DNA of 64,000 nucleotides from Pseudomonas cremoris (GCF_014230465.1 NZ_JAAXCY010000003.1:434001-498000), one strand, 5' to 3'. Shown: positions 8,621 to 17,431, counted from the stretch's first letter. Numbers and translations are program-made. Notes: generated by a model not told the origin, from the sequence alone.

Positions 8621-9798
8621 TGTGCCCGGCAGCGGGCGACGCATACGCAAGCGCCGCCCGCCAACGTTAGGGACAACACCCCTAACGGCCATGCCTGCTG
8701 ACTCACTAGCAGGCTTGCCACACCACCGATCAACGCAGCCATCAACTGATGAATGAAACCGCTCAACGCCATGGCGTAAGATCCGTTCACTGGCGACTCA
8801 TCGTTTGCCAGTGACAAACTGATCGGGTAACTCATCGACTGCCCAATTACTGCCAGGCAATAAGGCAGCCAAAGTAGGACGGCAAGCCCGGTGGCAAACA
8901 CGCTGCCCAGCAACATCATTGACGTTCCCACCAGGATCAGCGTGACGCCCCAACTCAACATCGCCAACCGCCCTGTACGAGTAACGAAGCGATTGACTAT
9001 CAACGCTCCCGCCAGGTAAGCCGCACTGATTGGCCAGCCAATCCAGCCATATTGTGTCGCACTCCACTTGAAATGCCCCTGCAAGATCAACGGTGCACAG
9101 GTGTTGAACGCAATAATTACTCCGTAGCCCAAACCGCCGGCCAATGCTGCGTGCAGAAAGGGAGTGTGACGAAAGATTTTAGTGTAGGTGCGCCAGGCGC
9201 AAACCGATGAATCGGCTGTTAATTGCAGCGGGAAATCTACCCGTTTCAACACCACCATCAATAGGATGGCTCCCATTGCCAATCCGTAAAAAATTGCCTC
9301 CCAACCAAACGCTGCTTGTAGCAACGACCCCATGAATTGTCCGATACCCAGCGCGATCACGAAGGTCATGCCCAACCACGACAGCCCCTTGGCCAGCAGC
9401 GCACCGCTGAAGCTATCGCGCACCAACACTCGCGCCATCACTGAAATACCACCCGCACCAAGGCCTTGGATCAGTCGCAGCGACAAAAACGATCCGGCAT
9501 CGATCGCTGATGGGACCGCCGCGCTGGCCAGCGCATACAGTGCAAGTGCCGCAAGCAATACCGGCTTTCGACCAAAATGCTCGCTCAGGCTGCCCCAAAG
9601 CAACATGGGTAATGCCATTCCAGCCAGGTAGATTGCCAGGGCAAGTGCTACGTGGTCTTCGGCGGCTGGCAAGTCACGGGCAATCGCCGGTACGGCGGGC
9701 AAGTAGCTGCTGATACCGATTTGGGCGAGGAAGGCGGTGCTGCAGGCTAGGGTGAGGGTCGTGGTTTTTTTCAACGAAAATCTTCCATCACTGCACAT
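8587..9798 (-). CDS. MFS transporter, Bcr/CflA-like drug efflux type
   Basis: The protein (403 aa from the ATG at 9798) has about twelve membrane helices and the drug:H+ antiporter loop [14 protein letters not shown] near residues 68-81, with [21 protein letters not shown] as motif B. No ribosome binding site precedes the ATG; a TTG at 9774 has a GGAAGA site and would begin at [11 protein letters not shown], so the real N terminus may be eight residues shorter. It lies 80 bases downstream of the alpha-oxoamine synthase and may export its product. The base composition is less GC-rich than the surroundings. Confidence 0.87.
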   Translation of the reverse strand: MCSDGRFSLKKTTTLTLACSTAFLAQIGISSYLPAVPAIARDLPAAEDHVALALAIYLAGMALPMLLWGSLSEHFGRKPVLLAALALYALASAAVPSAIDAGSFLSLRLIQGLGAGGISVMARVLVRDSFSGALLAKGLSWLGMTFVIALGIGQFMGSLLQAAFGWEAIFYGLAMGAILLMVVLKRVDFPLQLTADSSVCAWRTYTKIFRHTPFLHAALAGGLGYGVIIAFNTCAPLILQGHFKWSATQYGWIGWPISAAYLAGALIVNRFVTRTGRLAMLSWGVTLILVGTSMMLLGSVFATGLAVLLWLPYCLAVIGQSMSYPISLSLANDESPVNGSYAMALSGFIHQLMAALIGGVASLLVSQQAWPLGVLSLTLAGGACVCVARCRAHQNALRKISSI

Positions 9799-9878
9799 GT
9801 TGAGGAGAAGAACTCAATCTGAGGTTTTCGCATAATTCGTGAAGCGCTTTGTTGAAATGAGTGCCTGTGCGCCTCAGG

Positions 9879-11105
9879 CTAGCCTGTGATTTTGTTTTCT
9901 TCTATTAAGGCTAAGAGGGCTGAACAAAACGAATATATAGTTTCGCGTGTCATGTCGGCACGGAGCGTTATTCGGATGGCTGCCTTTCCTCTCGGAACCA
10001 CCGGAAAAAATACGGCTGAAGTGAAAAAGCCATTGTCTGCAAGTTTTATCGAAAGTGCATTGGCTGTTTCAGCGGAGCCGCAGTTTACTAAGCGAATTGC
10101 CGTGTGAGTGTTGTGTTGTTGGGTATGGATAAGGCTGTCAAATAGCTGGAGGTTACTGAGGAGTTTTTTTTGCAGTGCGGGCAACTCTGCGGAGCGGTGG
10201 ATTTCTATTGAAGCCAAGCCCGCACCGATAGCTGCTGAGTTTAGGCTCTGGGACCAATTGCTGGGGCCGCCATACCTATACATCAAGCTTTTCTGTTTTT
10301 CATTTCCGAACATTATCAAGCCACCGCTCGCACCAAACGATTTTCCAAGGGAGGCTACGATTATCGTCCGATCATCCAGTGCCTGCAGCCGAGGGCGAAT
10401 AAATCCATTTCCCTGTTCTCCGAATGCGGAAAGCGCGTGGGAGTCGTCCAGATAAAGAAATAGGCCATAACTAGACTTGAGATGGAGAAGGCCATCGATA
10501 TCCGCCTCTCCGCCCATGCTGTAGGTGCCGTCTGCGATGTAGGCGACATTGCTGTGCTTTTTACAGATATCTTCGATGAAGGAAATATCGTTGTGAGGTG
10601 CAGTGATGACCTCCGCTTCATCTGCGCAGGAGGCTTTAAGATGGTTCATCGAATAGTGAGCGTTTTTGTCGAATACCATGGTGGGTGGGCAGTGGCGGGT
10701 GAGCGCTCCACTCGCTAGCAAAGGCAATATTCCCGAACTGGCAGCGCTGCAAGACAAAGTGCTAAGGCAGGTCGAGTTGAAAAGACTGGACAGTTCTTTT
10801 TCATAGCGCTCGAGTATTTCAAGCTTGCATCGGTTTTTTGAGTTGGCAATTCGAAGTGTTTTTGCTGCTGTTAGGCCCTCTATGGCGCCTTTTAATATGT
10901 CAGGGTGGTAATCAAGGCCAAGATAGGAAGTTGTGCAAAAATGATGGAGTTCGCGTCCGAATTGATCGGTAAGGTAGTTGCGGTTTTTGACAGTGACATT
11001 GAGTTCACAAATTCGGCCTGTTTTAGCCAATTGCCAATCATTGTCGGAAATGCTGATTGTCTTTTTATAGTTTGAGAATTTATTTTTTTGCTGTGCGTTT
11101 TCCAT
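9879..11105 (-). CDS. Alpha-oxoamine synthase (AONS/KBL-like PLP enzyme)
   Basis: The ATG at 11105 has a good AAGGA site eight bases upstream and gives 408 aa; an in-frame ATG at 11156 is less likely. The fold is class II PLP transferase of the 8-amino-7-oxononanoate synthase type: stacking histidine in DKNAHYSMN (about 150), YLDDSH (aspartate and histidine about 220-223) and the Schiff-base lysine in SLGKSFGASGG (about 255). These enzymes condense an amino acid with an acyl-CoA or acyl-ACP to an aminoketone. It is not with bio genes, and the region is AT-rich, with codon use unlike its neighbours. With the MFS gene it looks like a small acquired biosynthesis-export unit. Confidence 0.82.
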   Translation of the reverse strand: MENAQQKNKFSNYKKTISISDNDWQLAKTGRICELNVTVKNRNYLTDQFGRELHHFCTTSYLGLDYHPDILKGAIEGLTAAKTLRIANSKNRCKLEILERYEKELSSLFNSTCLSTLSCSAASSGILPLLASGALTRHCPPTMVFDKNAHYSMNHLKASCADEAEVITAPHNDISFIEDICKKHSNVAYIADGTYSMGGEADIDGLLHLKSSYGLFLYLDDSHALSAFGEQGNGFIRPRLQALDDRTIIVASLGKSFGASGGLIMFGNEKQKSLMYRYGGPSNWSQSLNSAAIGAGLASIEIHRSAELPALQKKLLSNLQLFDSLIHTQQHNTHTAIRLVNCGSAETANALSIKLADNGFFTSAVFFPVVPRGKAAIRITLRADMTRETIYSFCSALLALIEENKITG

Positions 11106-11442
11106 TTTTACTCGTCCTTGGAGATGGATGAAAAATGGTAGAGGGAAAAAATTCAAATGTTAAGTCGGACGCTTCCCATGCCGGCTGCTCTCGATGACGG
11201 TTATGGTGTGAGCAGTGTCCTACATAGTTGGTGGCTAATCAGCACTACTTTGTTGACTGTTTTTACATAGGGGTACATTGAAGTGCGATGTTGTGGGTTG
11301 ATGACAGGGCACACGATGTTATTTGTTTAGGTCCAAGCGCACCCTATTGAGTAAGGTGTCAACGCAGTGGTCAAATGTGACGATGGCGTTCAAAGATCTG
11401 TATCTCGGGTAGTCAAAACTGGCTGGATGAAGGAAGCACTTG
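11106..11442. other. AT-rich intergenic region, 337 bases
   Basis: This gap lies between the divergent alpha-oxoamine synthase and epimerase-like genes. It contains the AAGGA ribosome binding site of the synthase at its left end and an AAGGAAG site for the epimerase at its right end. I see no open frame with coding character, no repeat and no convincing promoter hexamers. It marks the right boundary of the AT-rich segment. Confidence 0.6.
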
Positions 11443-12117
11443 ATGAGAGTTCTACTATTCGGCGCCACCGGCATGGTCGGCCAAGGCGTGCTGCGCGAGT
11501 GCCTGCTGGCCGCTGACGTGCAGGAAGTGGTCGCCGTTGGCCGCACGCCCCTGACCCAGGAACACGGCAAGCTGCATCAGGTATTGCACAGCGACATGCT
11601 GGATTTCCAACCCCTGGAGAATCTGCTGCAAGGCTTCGATGCCTGCTTCTTCTGCCTCGGCGTTTCGTCGGCGGGGATGAATGAAACCAAGTACACCCAC
11701 CTCACCTACGATCTCACTCTGGTCGCTGCCAGCACCCTGGCACGGCTCAATCCGCAGATGACGTTTATCTACGTGTCCGGCGCCGGTACCGACAGCTCCG
11801 AGGCCGGTAAGTCGATGTGGGCGCGGGTCAAGGGAAAGACCGAGAACGCTTTGCTGCGCCTGCCGTTCAAGGCGGTGTATCTGTTTCGGCCGGGGGTGAT
11901 CCAGCCGTTGCATGGCGTGCGTTCGAAGACGCCGTTGTATCAATCGTTCTATACCGTGCTCGGGCCGTTGCTCTCGTTCTTTCGCCGGGTAAAACCAGGT
12001 TGGGTGGTGAGTACCGAGACCGTCGGCCGGGCGATGTTGCAGGCCGCGAGTGTTGGTGCGCCGCAGCCGGTGGTAGAGCAAGCCGAGATCAACCGCTTGG
12101 CCAACGAGCGTCACTGA
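11443..12117 (+). CDS. NAD(P)-binding epimerase/short-chain reductase-like protein
   Basis: This 224-aa protein begins at the ATG at 11443, eight bases after AAGGAAG. The N terminus MRVLLFGATGMVGQGVLREC is a typical Rossmann GxxGxxG motif of atypical SDRs (NmrA or HTATIP2-like). A YVSGAG segment and FRPGVIQPLHG are also typical of this group. The substrate is not known. Its stop codon overlaps the ATG of the next small gene (TGATG), and a lyase gene follows, so the three form one coupled operon. Confidence 0.87.
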   Translation: MRVLLFGATGMVGQGVLRECLLAADVQEVVAVGRTPLTQEHGKLHQVLHSDMLDFQPLENLLQGFDACFFCLGVSSAGMNETKYTHLTYDLTLVAASTLARLNPQMTFIYVSGAGTDSSEAGKSMWARVKGKTENALLRLPFKAVYLFRPGVIQPLHGVRSKTPLYQSFYTVLGPLLSFFRRVKPGWVVSTETVGRAMLQAASVGAPQPVVEQAEINRLANERH

Positions 12118-12272
12118 TGTTGCACAAGAGCCTGGTGCGTCGACTGGATCTGATCACCCTGATGGAGCTGGAGCAAGTGCTCGGCGTGAGCCTGTTTGTG
12201 CGGCGCGCCAAAGGTATGGACCTTACCGCCGCCGATATCCAACGCCTGAAAACCTCGGGAGTGGTGCAATGA
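12117..12272 (+). CDS. Small conserved-looking protein of 51 aa
   Basis: The ATG overlaps the upstream TGA by one base and its own TGA overlaps the ATG of the lyase gene by four, so it is enclosed by translational coupling on both sides. The protein begins MLHKSLVRRLDLITLMELEQ and has a short leucine-rich amphipathic helix followed by LTAADIQRLKTSGVV. There is no membrane segment or known motif. Coupling supports a real gene; its role is unknown. Confidence 0.62.
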   Translation: MLHKSLVRRLDLITLMELEQVLGVSLFVRRAKGMDLTAADIQRLKTSGVVQ

Positions 12273-13210
12273 TTTCTGATTATTCCGACGCGCTGATCGT
12301 GCAGGAAGTGTCGCCGCGCGATGGCCTACAGATCGAACCGACCTGGGTCGAGACGGCTGACAAGATCGCCTTGATCGATCAGCTTTCCCTCGCGGGTTTT
12401 TCGCGGATCGAAGCCGGTTCGTTTGTCTCGCCCAAAGCCATTCCTGCGTTGCGCGATGGCGAGCAAGTGTTCCAGGGCATCGCGCGTAAGTCTGGTGTGA
12501 TCTACGTAGCGCTGATCCCCAACCTCAAGGGCGCCCAGCGCGCCATCGAGTCCCGCGCCGATGAGTTGAACCTGGTGATGTCCGCCAGCCAGACCCACAA
12601 CCTGGCCAATATGCGCATGCGCTGCGAGGCTTCATTGGCGGCGTTTGGTGATATCACTCGCTTTGCTGCCGAGCATCCGGTTCGGCTCAACGGCAGCATC
12701 GCCACCACCTTCGGCTGCCCGTTCGAAGGCAAGATCGATGAAGACCGCGTGCTGCAGATTGTCGACGCTTATCAGGCGTTGGGCATCCAAGGTATCAGCC
12801 TCGCCGACACCACCGGCATGGCCAGTCCACGTCAGGTGGAACGCCTGGTCAAACGCGTGTTGGCGCGTGTGTCCGCCAGCGATCTGACCCTGCATTTTCA
12901 TAACACTCGCGGCTTGGGTTTGTGCAATGTGCTGGCCGCGTATGAGGCCGGCGCACGGCGCTTTGATGCCGCGCTTGGCGGCTTGGGCGGTTGCCCATTT
13001 GCGCCCGGTGCGTCGGGCAATATCTGCACCGAAGACCTGGTGAACCTCTGTGAAGCAGTCGGTATTCCCACCGGCATCGACCTGCCGCACTTGTTGCAAA
13101 TGTCTCGCCGCCTGCCGGCTTTGCTGGGCCATGACCTGCCTGGCCAGGTAGCCAAGGCCGGGCGCAATTGCGACTTGCATCCACCGCCGGCTTACATCGC
13201 CACGCTGTAA
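12269..13210 (+). CDS. Hydroxymethylglutaryl-CoA lyase family protein
   Basis: The 313-aa TIM-barrel protein has the family signatures EVSPRDGLQIEP (about residues 12-23), the metal-binding HFHNTRG (about 208-214) and GGCPFAPGASGNICTEDLV (about 240-258), where the cysteine is the catalytic loop residue. HMG-CoA lyase splits HMG-CoA to acetyl-CoA and acetoacetate in leucine breakdown. The usual liu neighbours are absent, and GLQIE replaces the more common GLQNE, so a related acyl-CoA substrate is possible. It is the last gene of a three-gene coupled operon. Confidence 0.88.
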   Translation: MISDYSDALIVQEVSPRDGLQIEPTWVETADKIALIDQLSLAGFSRIEAGSFVSPKAIPALRDGEQVFQGIARKSGVIYVALIPNLKGAQRAIESRADELNLVMSASQTHNLANMRMRCEASLAAFGDITRFAAEHPVRLNGSIATTFGCPFEGKIDEDRVLQIVDAYQALGIQGISLADTTGMASPRQVERLVKRVLARVSASDLTLHFHNTRGLGLCNVLAAYEAGARRFDAALGGLGGCPFAPGASGNICTEDLVNLCEAVGIPTGIDLPHLLQMSRRLPALLGHDLPGQVAKAGRNCDLHPPPAYIATL

Positions 13211-13326
13211 CGCCGCACCCGACAACAAAAACAATCGGGCGCCTGTGAGCAGCCCGCTAGAGCGACACCACTTACAGCCTTGGCGCGGGCCTGCCGCAGA
13301 AATTGCGCACCCTCGACAAGGGCTGA

Positions 13327-13815
13327 TCAGCCCGCCGTTGCCAAGGAGCGGGCAGGGCTGGCGCTGAACTGGATCAACGCCACGCCGCCGATCAACAACA
13401 ACGCCCCCAACACGCGGGGCGTCGTCAGTTGGCGCTCCACCAAGCCGAACAGGCCGAAGTGATCGAGTGCCAGCGACGCCAGAATCTGCCCGGCCATGGC
13501 CAGTGCAATAAACCCCGACGCACCGAGTTTGGGCAACAGCATCAGCGCCAGGGAAATAAAGCACACGCCAAACGCACCACCGGCCCACATCCACAGCGGG
13601 GCCTTGCTGATAAACGTCAGGCTCGGCAACGGTAAACGCAGTGCCAGAATCACCGGCAGCAACACAATGATGCTGATCAGCAACGACGCCAATGTGGCCC
13701 ACAGCGGGTGCCCGAGCCCTCGTCCCAGGTTGGCGTTGATCGCACTTTGAAACGGCACCACCGCCCCGGCGATCACCGCCAGCGTCAATAAGCCTACCCA
13801 ATGCAGCGTGGTCAT
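13327..13815 (-). CDS. DMT family transporter, YdcZ (DUF606) type
   Basis: This 162-aa protein has five hydrophobic helices, about half the size of a full EamA transporter, as expected for the YdcZ family. The first helix includes the family-typical GAVVPFQSAINANLGR (about residues 17-32). Family members may work as homo- or heterodimers; the substrate is unknown. It faces the LysR regulator at 13902 across an 86-base gap, so that regulator may control it. Confidence 0.86.
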   Translation of the reverse strand: MTTLHWVGLLTLAVIAGAVVPFQSAINANLGRGLGHPLWATLASLLISIIVLLPVILALRLPLPSLTFISKAPLWMWAGGAFGVCFISLALMLLPKLGASGFIALAMAGQILASLALDHFGLFGLVERQLTTPRVLGALLLIGGVALIQFSASPARSLATAG

Positions 13816-13901
13816 TTGATGTCTCCCAGAGGTTTTTCTGGACTCTAGGCTATTCGTGCCGCAAATTTAAATTCCAAGTTCTTATGCAGGGCATGCAGCT
13901 A

Positions 13902-14798
13902 ATGAATGATCTGCGTCGTATCGACCTTAACCTGCTGGTGATTCTTGACGCCTTGCTCAGCGAGCACCACGTCACCCGAGCAGCCGAGCGTTTACACCTG
14001 AGCCAACCCGCGGTCAGCCACGCGTTGGCGCGCCTGAGGGATTTGTTGGGTGACCCGTTGCTGGTCCGTCAGGGTGGTAGCTTGGTGCCGACTGCGCGGG
14101 CGTTGGAGCTGGCCACACCATTGGCCGAAGCCCTGGCCCACGTGCAAGCGCTGCTGGCGCCGAACCGGTTTGATCCTGCATCGGCCAAACGCCGGTTTCG
14201 CGTGGCAATGTCGGACTATAGCGCGGCGATTTTCCTACCCGGGTTGGTGCGTACCTTGCGTCGCGAGGCTCCGGGTATCGACCTGCAAATCATCCAGGCG
14301 AGCCGTGAAGGTATGGTTGATGGCGTGCTCAATGGCGATCTTGACCTGGCCGCCGGCGTGTTCCCTGACATGCCCGCCGAACTGCGCACCACGCCCCTGT
14401 TCGATGAGCATTACACCTGCCTGGTGGATCGCGACAGCCTGCCGGATGACGGCTCGCTGGACCTGGCTACGTACCTGTCGCGCCCCCATGTGCTGCTGGA
14501 AATGCGCGGCAGCGGCACACCGGAAATCGAGCGGGCGTTGACCGCGATTCGTGAGCGCCGGCATGTGGCAATCAGCCTGCCGCATTGGGGCGTGGCGCCT
14601 CAGTTGATCAAGGGCACAGACCTGATTTTGACGGTGTCTTCCCGGGGCTTGCTGAACATCGACCGCGGGCATCTGGTGGCTGTGCCGCCGCCGTTTCATA
14701 TTCCGTCGTTTGCGGTGGAGTTGGCGTGGCATGCGCGGCGGGGCGGGGATTCTGGATTGCAGTGGTTGACGGGGCGGGTGCAGGATGTATTGGCATGA
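13902..14798 (+). CDS. LysR-family transcriptional regulator
   Basis: The 298-aa product begins MNDLRRIDLNLLVILDALLS, the usual start of NodD/PnbR-type LysR proteins; an ATG at 13884 would add six residues. The winged helix is at about residues 8-65 (HHVTRAAERLHLSQPAVSHA), and a periplasmic-binding-like effector domain follows from about 90. Its divergent neighbour is the YdcZ-type transporter, its likely target. The ligand is unknown. Confidence 0.9.
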   Translation: MNDLRRIDLNLLVILDALLSEHHVTRAAERLHLSQPAVSHALARLRDLLGDPLLVRQGGSLVPTARALELATPLAEALAHVQALLAPNRFDPASAKRRFRVAMSDYSAAIFLPGLVRTLRREAPGIDLQIIQASREGMVDGVLNGDLDLAAGVFPDMPAELRTTPLFDEHYTCLVDRDSLPDDGSLDLATYLSRPHVLLEMRGSGTPEIERALTAIRERRHVAISLPHWGVAPQLIKGTDLILTVSSRGLLNIDRGHLVAVPPPFHIPSFAVELAWHARRGGDSGLQWLTGRVQDVLA

Positions 14799-14867
14799 AA
14801 CTGCTTCAAATAGGGGGGGAGACGTGACGACCGTTCGTCGCACTGACGAGTTTTTTCTAAACCTTTG

Positions 14868-14917
14868 CCGTCCTGAAAATTCGAATTCAGGGCGGGGTGT
14901 TTTCCCCGCACTTATTT
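14868..14917 (+). terminator. Tandem hairpins, possible terminator of the LysR gene
   Basis: Two overlapping inverted repeats (CCGTCCTGAA with TTCAGGGCGG, then GCGGGG-TGTTTT-CCCCGC) are followed by ACTTATTTTT. They lie between the LysR stop and the DUF4142 start. They could terminate the LysR transcript or form part of the DUF4142 leader. Confidence 0.4.
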
Positions 14918-14937
14918 TTGCCCTGGAGGAACCCATC

Positions 14938-15465
14938 ATGAGCCGCATGGCTATCCGGTTACGCACCGCCAGTTTCGCGATGCTGCTGGGCCTCGGCGCC
15001 AGCAATGCTTTCGCCCAGTCGCCTGCTGAATTCATCGAGCAGGCTTCGGCCAAAGGTATGGCCGATATCGAAACCAGCCGCATGGCCCACGCCAAAACCT
15101 CGTCCCAGGAAATCAAGGACTACACCATCGAGGTGATCAACGAGCGCACCCTGGCCAACCAGCACCTGGCGGCCATCGCCAAGAAGCTCGACCTGCCGGT
15201 GGCGCCGCGCGAGAAGATCATCGACAAAGCCGAAACCCTGATGCCTGAACTCAAGGACGGCGACTCGTTCGACGCCGCCTACACCGCGCAGCAGGTCAAG
15301 GAAAACGAAGACGCCATCGCCCTGTTCAAGCAGGAAGGCGCTGCGTCCGATGTGCCGGAAATAAAGGCTTTGGTGGATGAGACGCTGCCCAAGTTGGAGG
15401 AGCGTCTGCAAAAAGCCCGTGCCCTGGCGTCGACCTACGGCAAAGGCCATCAAGGCGACGGTTGA
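14938..15465 (+). CDS. DUF4142 domain periplasmic protein
   Basis: The ATG at 14938 follows a CTGGAGGA site and gives 175 aa. A signal peptide (hydrophobic to about residue 22, cleavage after SNAFA) is followed by a DUF4142 helical bundle, predicted ferritin-like (FIEQASAKGMADIETSRMA, and the HxxLAAIAKKLDLP segment). It is exported to the periplasm or envelope; the function is unknown, though homologues are often stress-induced. A strong terminator follows at 15483. Confidence 0.88.
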   Translation: MSRMAIRLRTASFAMLLGLGASNAFAQSPAEFIEQASAKGMADIETSRMAHAKTSSQEIKDYTIEVINERTLANQHLAAIAKKLDLPVAPREKIIDKAETLMPELKDGDSFDAAYTAQQVKENEDAIALFKQEGAASDVPEIKALVDETLPKLEERLQKARALASTYGKGHQGDG

Positions 15466-15482
15466 TAGCGTCACTTGATGTG

Positions 15483-15519
15483 AAAACGGCGGTTGGATGC
15501 TCTCCAACCGCCGTTTTTT
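15483..15519. terminator. Bidirectional rho-independent terminator
   Basis: A 15-bp perfect stem (AAAACGGCGGTTGGA and complement) around TGCTC is flanked by A and T tracts. It lies between the convergent DUF4142 and iron permease genes and can end both transcripts. Confidence 0.9.
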
Positions 15520-15943
15520 ATGCCTGATTCAGGTCAGTCTTGTCATGCGCTGCGTCGTCTGCAACATCGCCGCAACCACTGTTCAGGCTCACCGTGCCGG
15601 TACTGCCAATGCTGCGGTATTGCTGGCGCAGTTTTTCCAGCTCTTTGCGGTCCAGGCCATCCAGGCTGAGCACGGCATTTTGTGCGTCCTTGGAGACGCG
15701 CAACAGTTCGTCGATCTTGATGTGCAGGATGTCGTTGTCACGGTTTTGCGTGTTCTGGATCAGGAACACCATCAGGAACGTGATGATGGTGGTCGAGGTG
15801 TTGATGATCAGTTGCCAGGTGTCGTTGTAGTGGAAGTACGGCCCGCTCAGGCTCCACACCAGAATCAACGCCACTGCCGCATAGAACGTGCGCGGGCTGC
15901 CTGCCCAGCGGGACAGGGATTGCGAGACTGCGGAGAATTTCAT
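15518..15943 (-). CDS. Low-affinity iron permease family protein
   Basis: This 141-aa protein has two membrane helices at about residues 20-35 and 45-62 and the family-typical NDTWQLIINTSTTIITFLMV and IQNTQNRD segments, followed by a basic, helical cytoplasmic tail. It belongs to the family named after yeast Fet4; in bacteria iron transport has not been firmly shown. It is monocistronic and shares a terminator with DUF4142. Confidence 0.86.
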   Translation of the reverse strand: MKFSAVSQSLSRWAGSPRTFYAAVALILVWSLSGPYFHYNDTWQLIINTSTTIITFLMVFLIQNTQNRDNDILHIKIDELLRVSKDAQNAVLSLDGLDRKELEKLRQQYRSIGSTGTVSLNSGCGDVADDAAHDKTDLNQA

Positions 15944-16047
15944 GACCGTTTTCCTTCAACAGGGTGGGTGATGAAAGTATGGACCGCAGGGAATCCTTGA
16001 AATTTCTTTTTACAAATTGCCATAGCAACAACGTTCTACGGTTTTAC

Positions 16048-16548
16048 TCAGAACGCCAGCTCCGCTTGGCCTGAGCCTTCCAGCGCAAGCAGATATTGCT
16101 TGGCTTCCAGGCCACCGGCGAACCCGGTCAGGCCACCAGAAGCACCAATTACCCGATGGCACGGTGCGATGATCGAAATGGGATTACGCCCATTGGCGGC
16201 ACCCACTGCACGCACGGCTTTGGGGTTGCCGATTTGCTGGGCGATCTGGCTGTAGCTACGGGTTTCGCCAAACGGAATGGTCAGCAGCGCTTGCCAGACT
16301 TGTTTCTGGAAGTCGGTGCCGTCGAAATCCAGTTCCAGTTCGAATCGGTTTCGCGTGCCGGCGAAGTATTCCTGCAACTGACGCTCGGTTTCCAATAGCA
16401 CCGGGCTGTCATTGGCCTCGTGCAACTCACCCAGGCGAACCCGGTTGGCGCGTTCGACTTCCCACAGAATGGCGCTGAGTTTGCCGTTGCGCGCCACCAA
16501 CGTGAGCTGGCCGACGGGGGAGGGCATGAGCTTGTATTCATAGGGCAT
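16048..16548 (-). CDS. ogt: Methylated-DNA-[protein]-cysteine S-methyltransferase
   Basis: This 166-aa suicide repair protein removes alkyl groups from O6-alkylguanine in DNA. The acceptor cysteine is in IIAPCHRVIG (Cys130), and the helix-turn-helix recognition region carries RAVGAANGRNPI (about 113-124). It lacks the Ada transcription-factor domain, so it is of the Ogt type. The gene stands alone. Confidence 0.94.
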   Translation of the reverse strand: MPYEYKLMPSPVGQLTLVARNGKLSAILWEVERANRVRLGELHEANDSPVLLETERQLQEYFAGTRNRFELELDFDGTDFQKQVWQALLTIPFGETRSYSQIAQQIGNPKAVRAVGAANGRNPISIIAPCHRVIGASGGLTGFAGGLEAKQYLLALEGSGQAELAF

Positions 16549-16647
16549 GGGCCGGGCTCCTGAGTGTGTTATTGAAGTCTAAAGCGATACGCCTGGAGGG
16601 GAACTACGTTTCTTGCGGTCGAATTCCGCCTCGCCAGGACAGCACCA

Positions 16648-17058
16648 TTATCCTTCTTGCTGCAAAACCTTCAGGGCTGCCGAGGCCAAAAAACCCGAGC
16701 GGCTTTTTTCTTCCGGGTGATGCAACACGTATTCATCGATGCGGTTCAGCAGATAACCGGGCAGCGTAATGTTGAGCTTTTGCGCCTTGCCCAGATACTT
16801 GGTGACATCAATGTCCACCACTGCCCAGGTGCAGCCCGCGTACTGCGGGTTGGCGGCATGCAGGGTGACTTTCTGCGCGTTGGGGATCGGTGCACCGTCT
16901 TCGGCGAGGATCTCAAAGTGCCCTTCAATGGCTTCACGAGCCATGGCCATGGCGTCGTCCAGATCGTCGCCGGCGGAGTAGCAGCCAGGGATATCCGGTA
17001 CTTCCACGCCCCAGGCGTGGTCTTCGTCGCCGGTTGAAATTGCAATGGGGTAAAGCAT
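16648..17058 (-). CDS. hicB: HicB-family antitoxin
   Basis: This 136-aa protein has the degraded RNase-H-like HicB fold at the N terminus (GVEVPDIPGCYSAGDDLDDA, about residues 17-36) and a ribbon-helix-helix DNA-binding tail (LNITLPGYLLNRIDEYV, about 94-110). It neutralises HicA and represses the operon. It lies 22 bases downstream of hicA in the toxin-first order, with a GGAGG site before its ATG. Confidence 0.9.
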   Translation of the reverse strand: MLYPIAISTGDEDHAWGVEVPDIPGCYSAGDDLDDAMAMAREAIEGHFEILAEDGAPIPNAQKVTLHAANPQYAGCTWAVVDIDVTKYLGKAQKLNITLPGYLLNRIDEYVLHHPEEKSRSGFLASAALKVLQQEG

Positions 17059-17080
17059 GTCTGTTGTCCTCCAGGGACGG

Positions 17081-17263
17081 TTAACTCAACAAAGCCTGTT
17101 TCAAAATGCTTTTGGCGGTCTTGTCCAACAGGTCCTTCTTTGGATGAGGAATCGTTACCAGTCCCGGTTTTGTGGGGTGCTTGAAGTGGTGATGGCTGCC
17201 CCTGATGCGTACCAAGTACCAACCATCCGCAACGATATGGCCTATCAAATAACGGCTATCCAC
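17081..17263 (-). CDS. hicA: HicA-family mRNA interferase toxin
   Basis: The gene starts with GTG at 17263, four bases after TAAGGAGG, and gives 60 aa. The catalytic histidine lies in RGSHHHFKHP (residues 21-30), typical of HicA, a double-stranded-RNA-binding-fold ribonuclease that cleaves mRNA. The C terminus KDLLDKTAKSILKQALL is the usual last helix. It is the first gene of a two-gene operon with hicB. Confidence 0.9.
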   Translation of the reverse strand: MDSRYLIGHIVADGWYLVRIRGSHHHFKHPTKPGLVTIPHPKKDLLDKTAKSILKQALLS

Positions 17264-17293
17264 AACACCTCCTTATGGTGTGTGTTGGTGGTG

Positions 17294-17321
17294 ACTATAA
17301 CCACTCGAGTTAAATTATCAA
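17294..17321 (-). promoter_or_regulatory. Predicted hicAB promoter
   Basis: Read on the minus strand, TTGATA and TATAGT are separated by 16 bases, about 30 bases upstream of the hicA GTG. This is a good sigma-70 match. Confidence 0.55.
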
Positions 17322-17330
17322 CACTCTACC

Positions 17331-17352
17331 TACCGGCGTTAGACGACCGGTA
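17331..17352. promoter_or_regulatory. Inverted repeat TACCGG-N10-CCGGTA upstream of hicAB
   Basis: A 6-bp perfect inverted repeat with a 10-base spacer lies just upstream of the predicted -35 box. It could be a HicB ribbon-helix-helix operator, though it could also be an unrelated hairpin. Confidence 0.4.
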
Positions 17353-17431
17353 TTAGGGTAAGCGACAGATGGAGTGTAAGAGCGCGCAGCAATAGCGCTG
17401 GGGGGAGGTATTGCGAGGTTTTACGATCGGG

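Noticed and set aside
12632..13801. A 389-codon minus-strand frame spanning the lyase and YdcZ genes.
   Set aside because: It crosses two well-supported genes in another frame or strand and has no domain.
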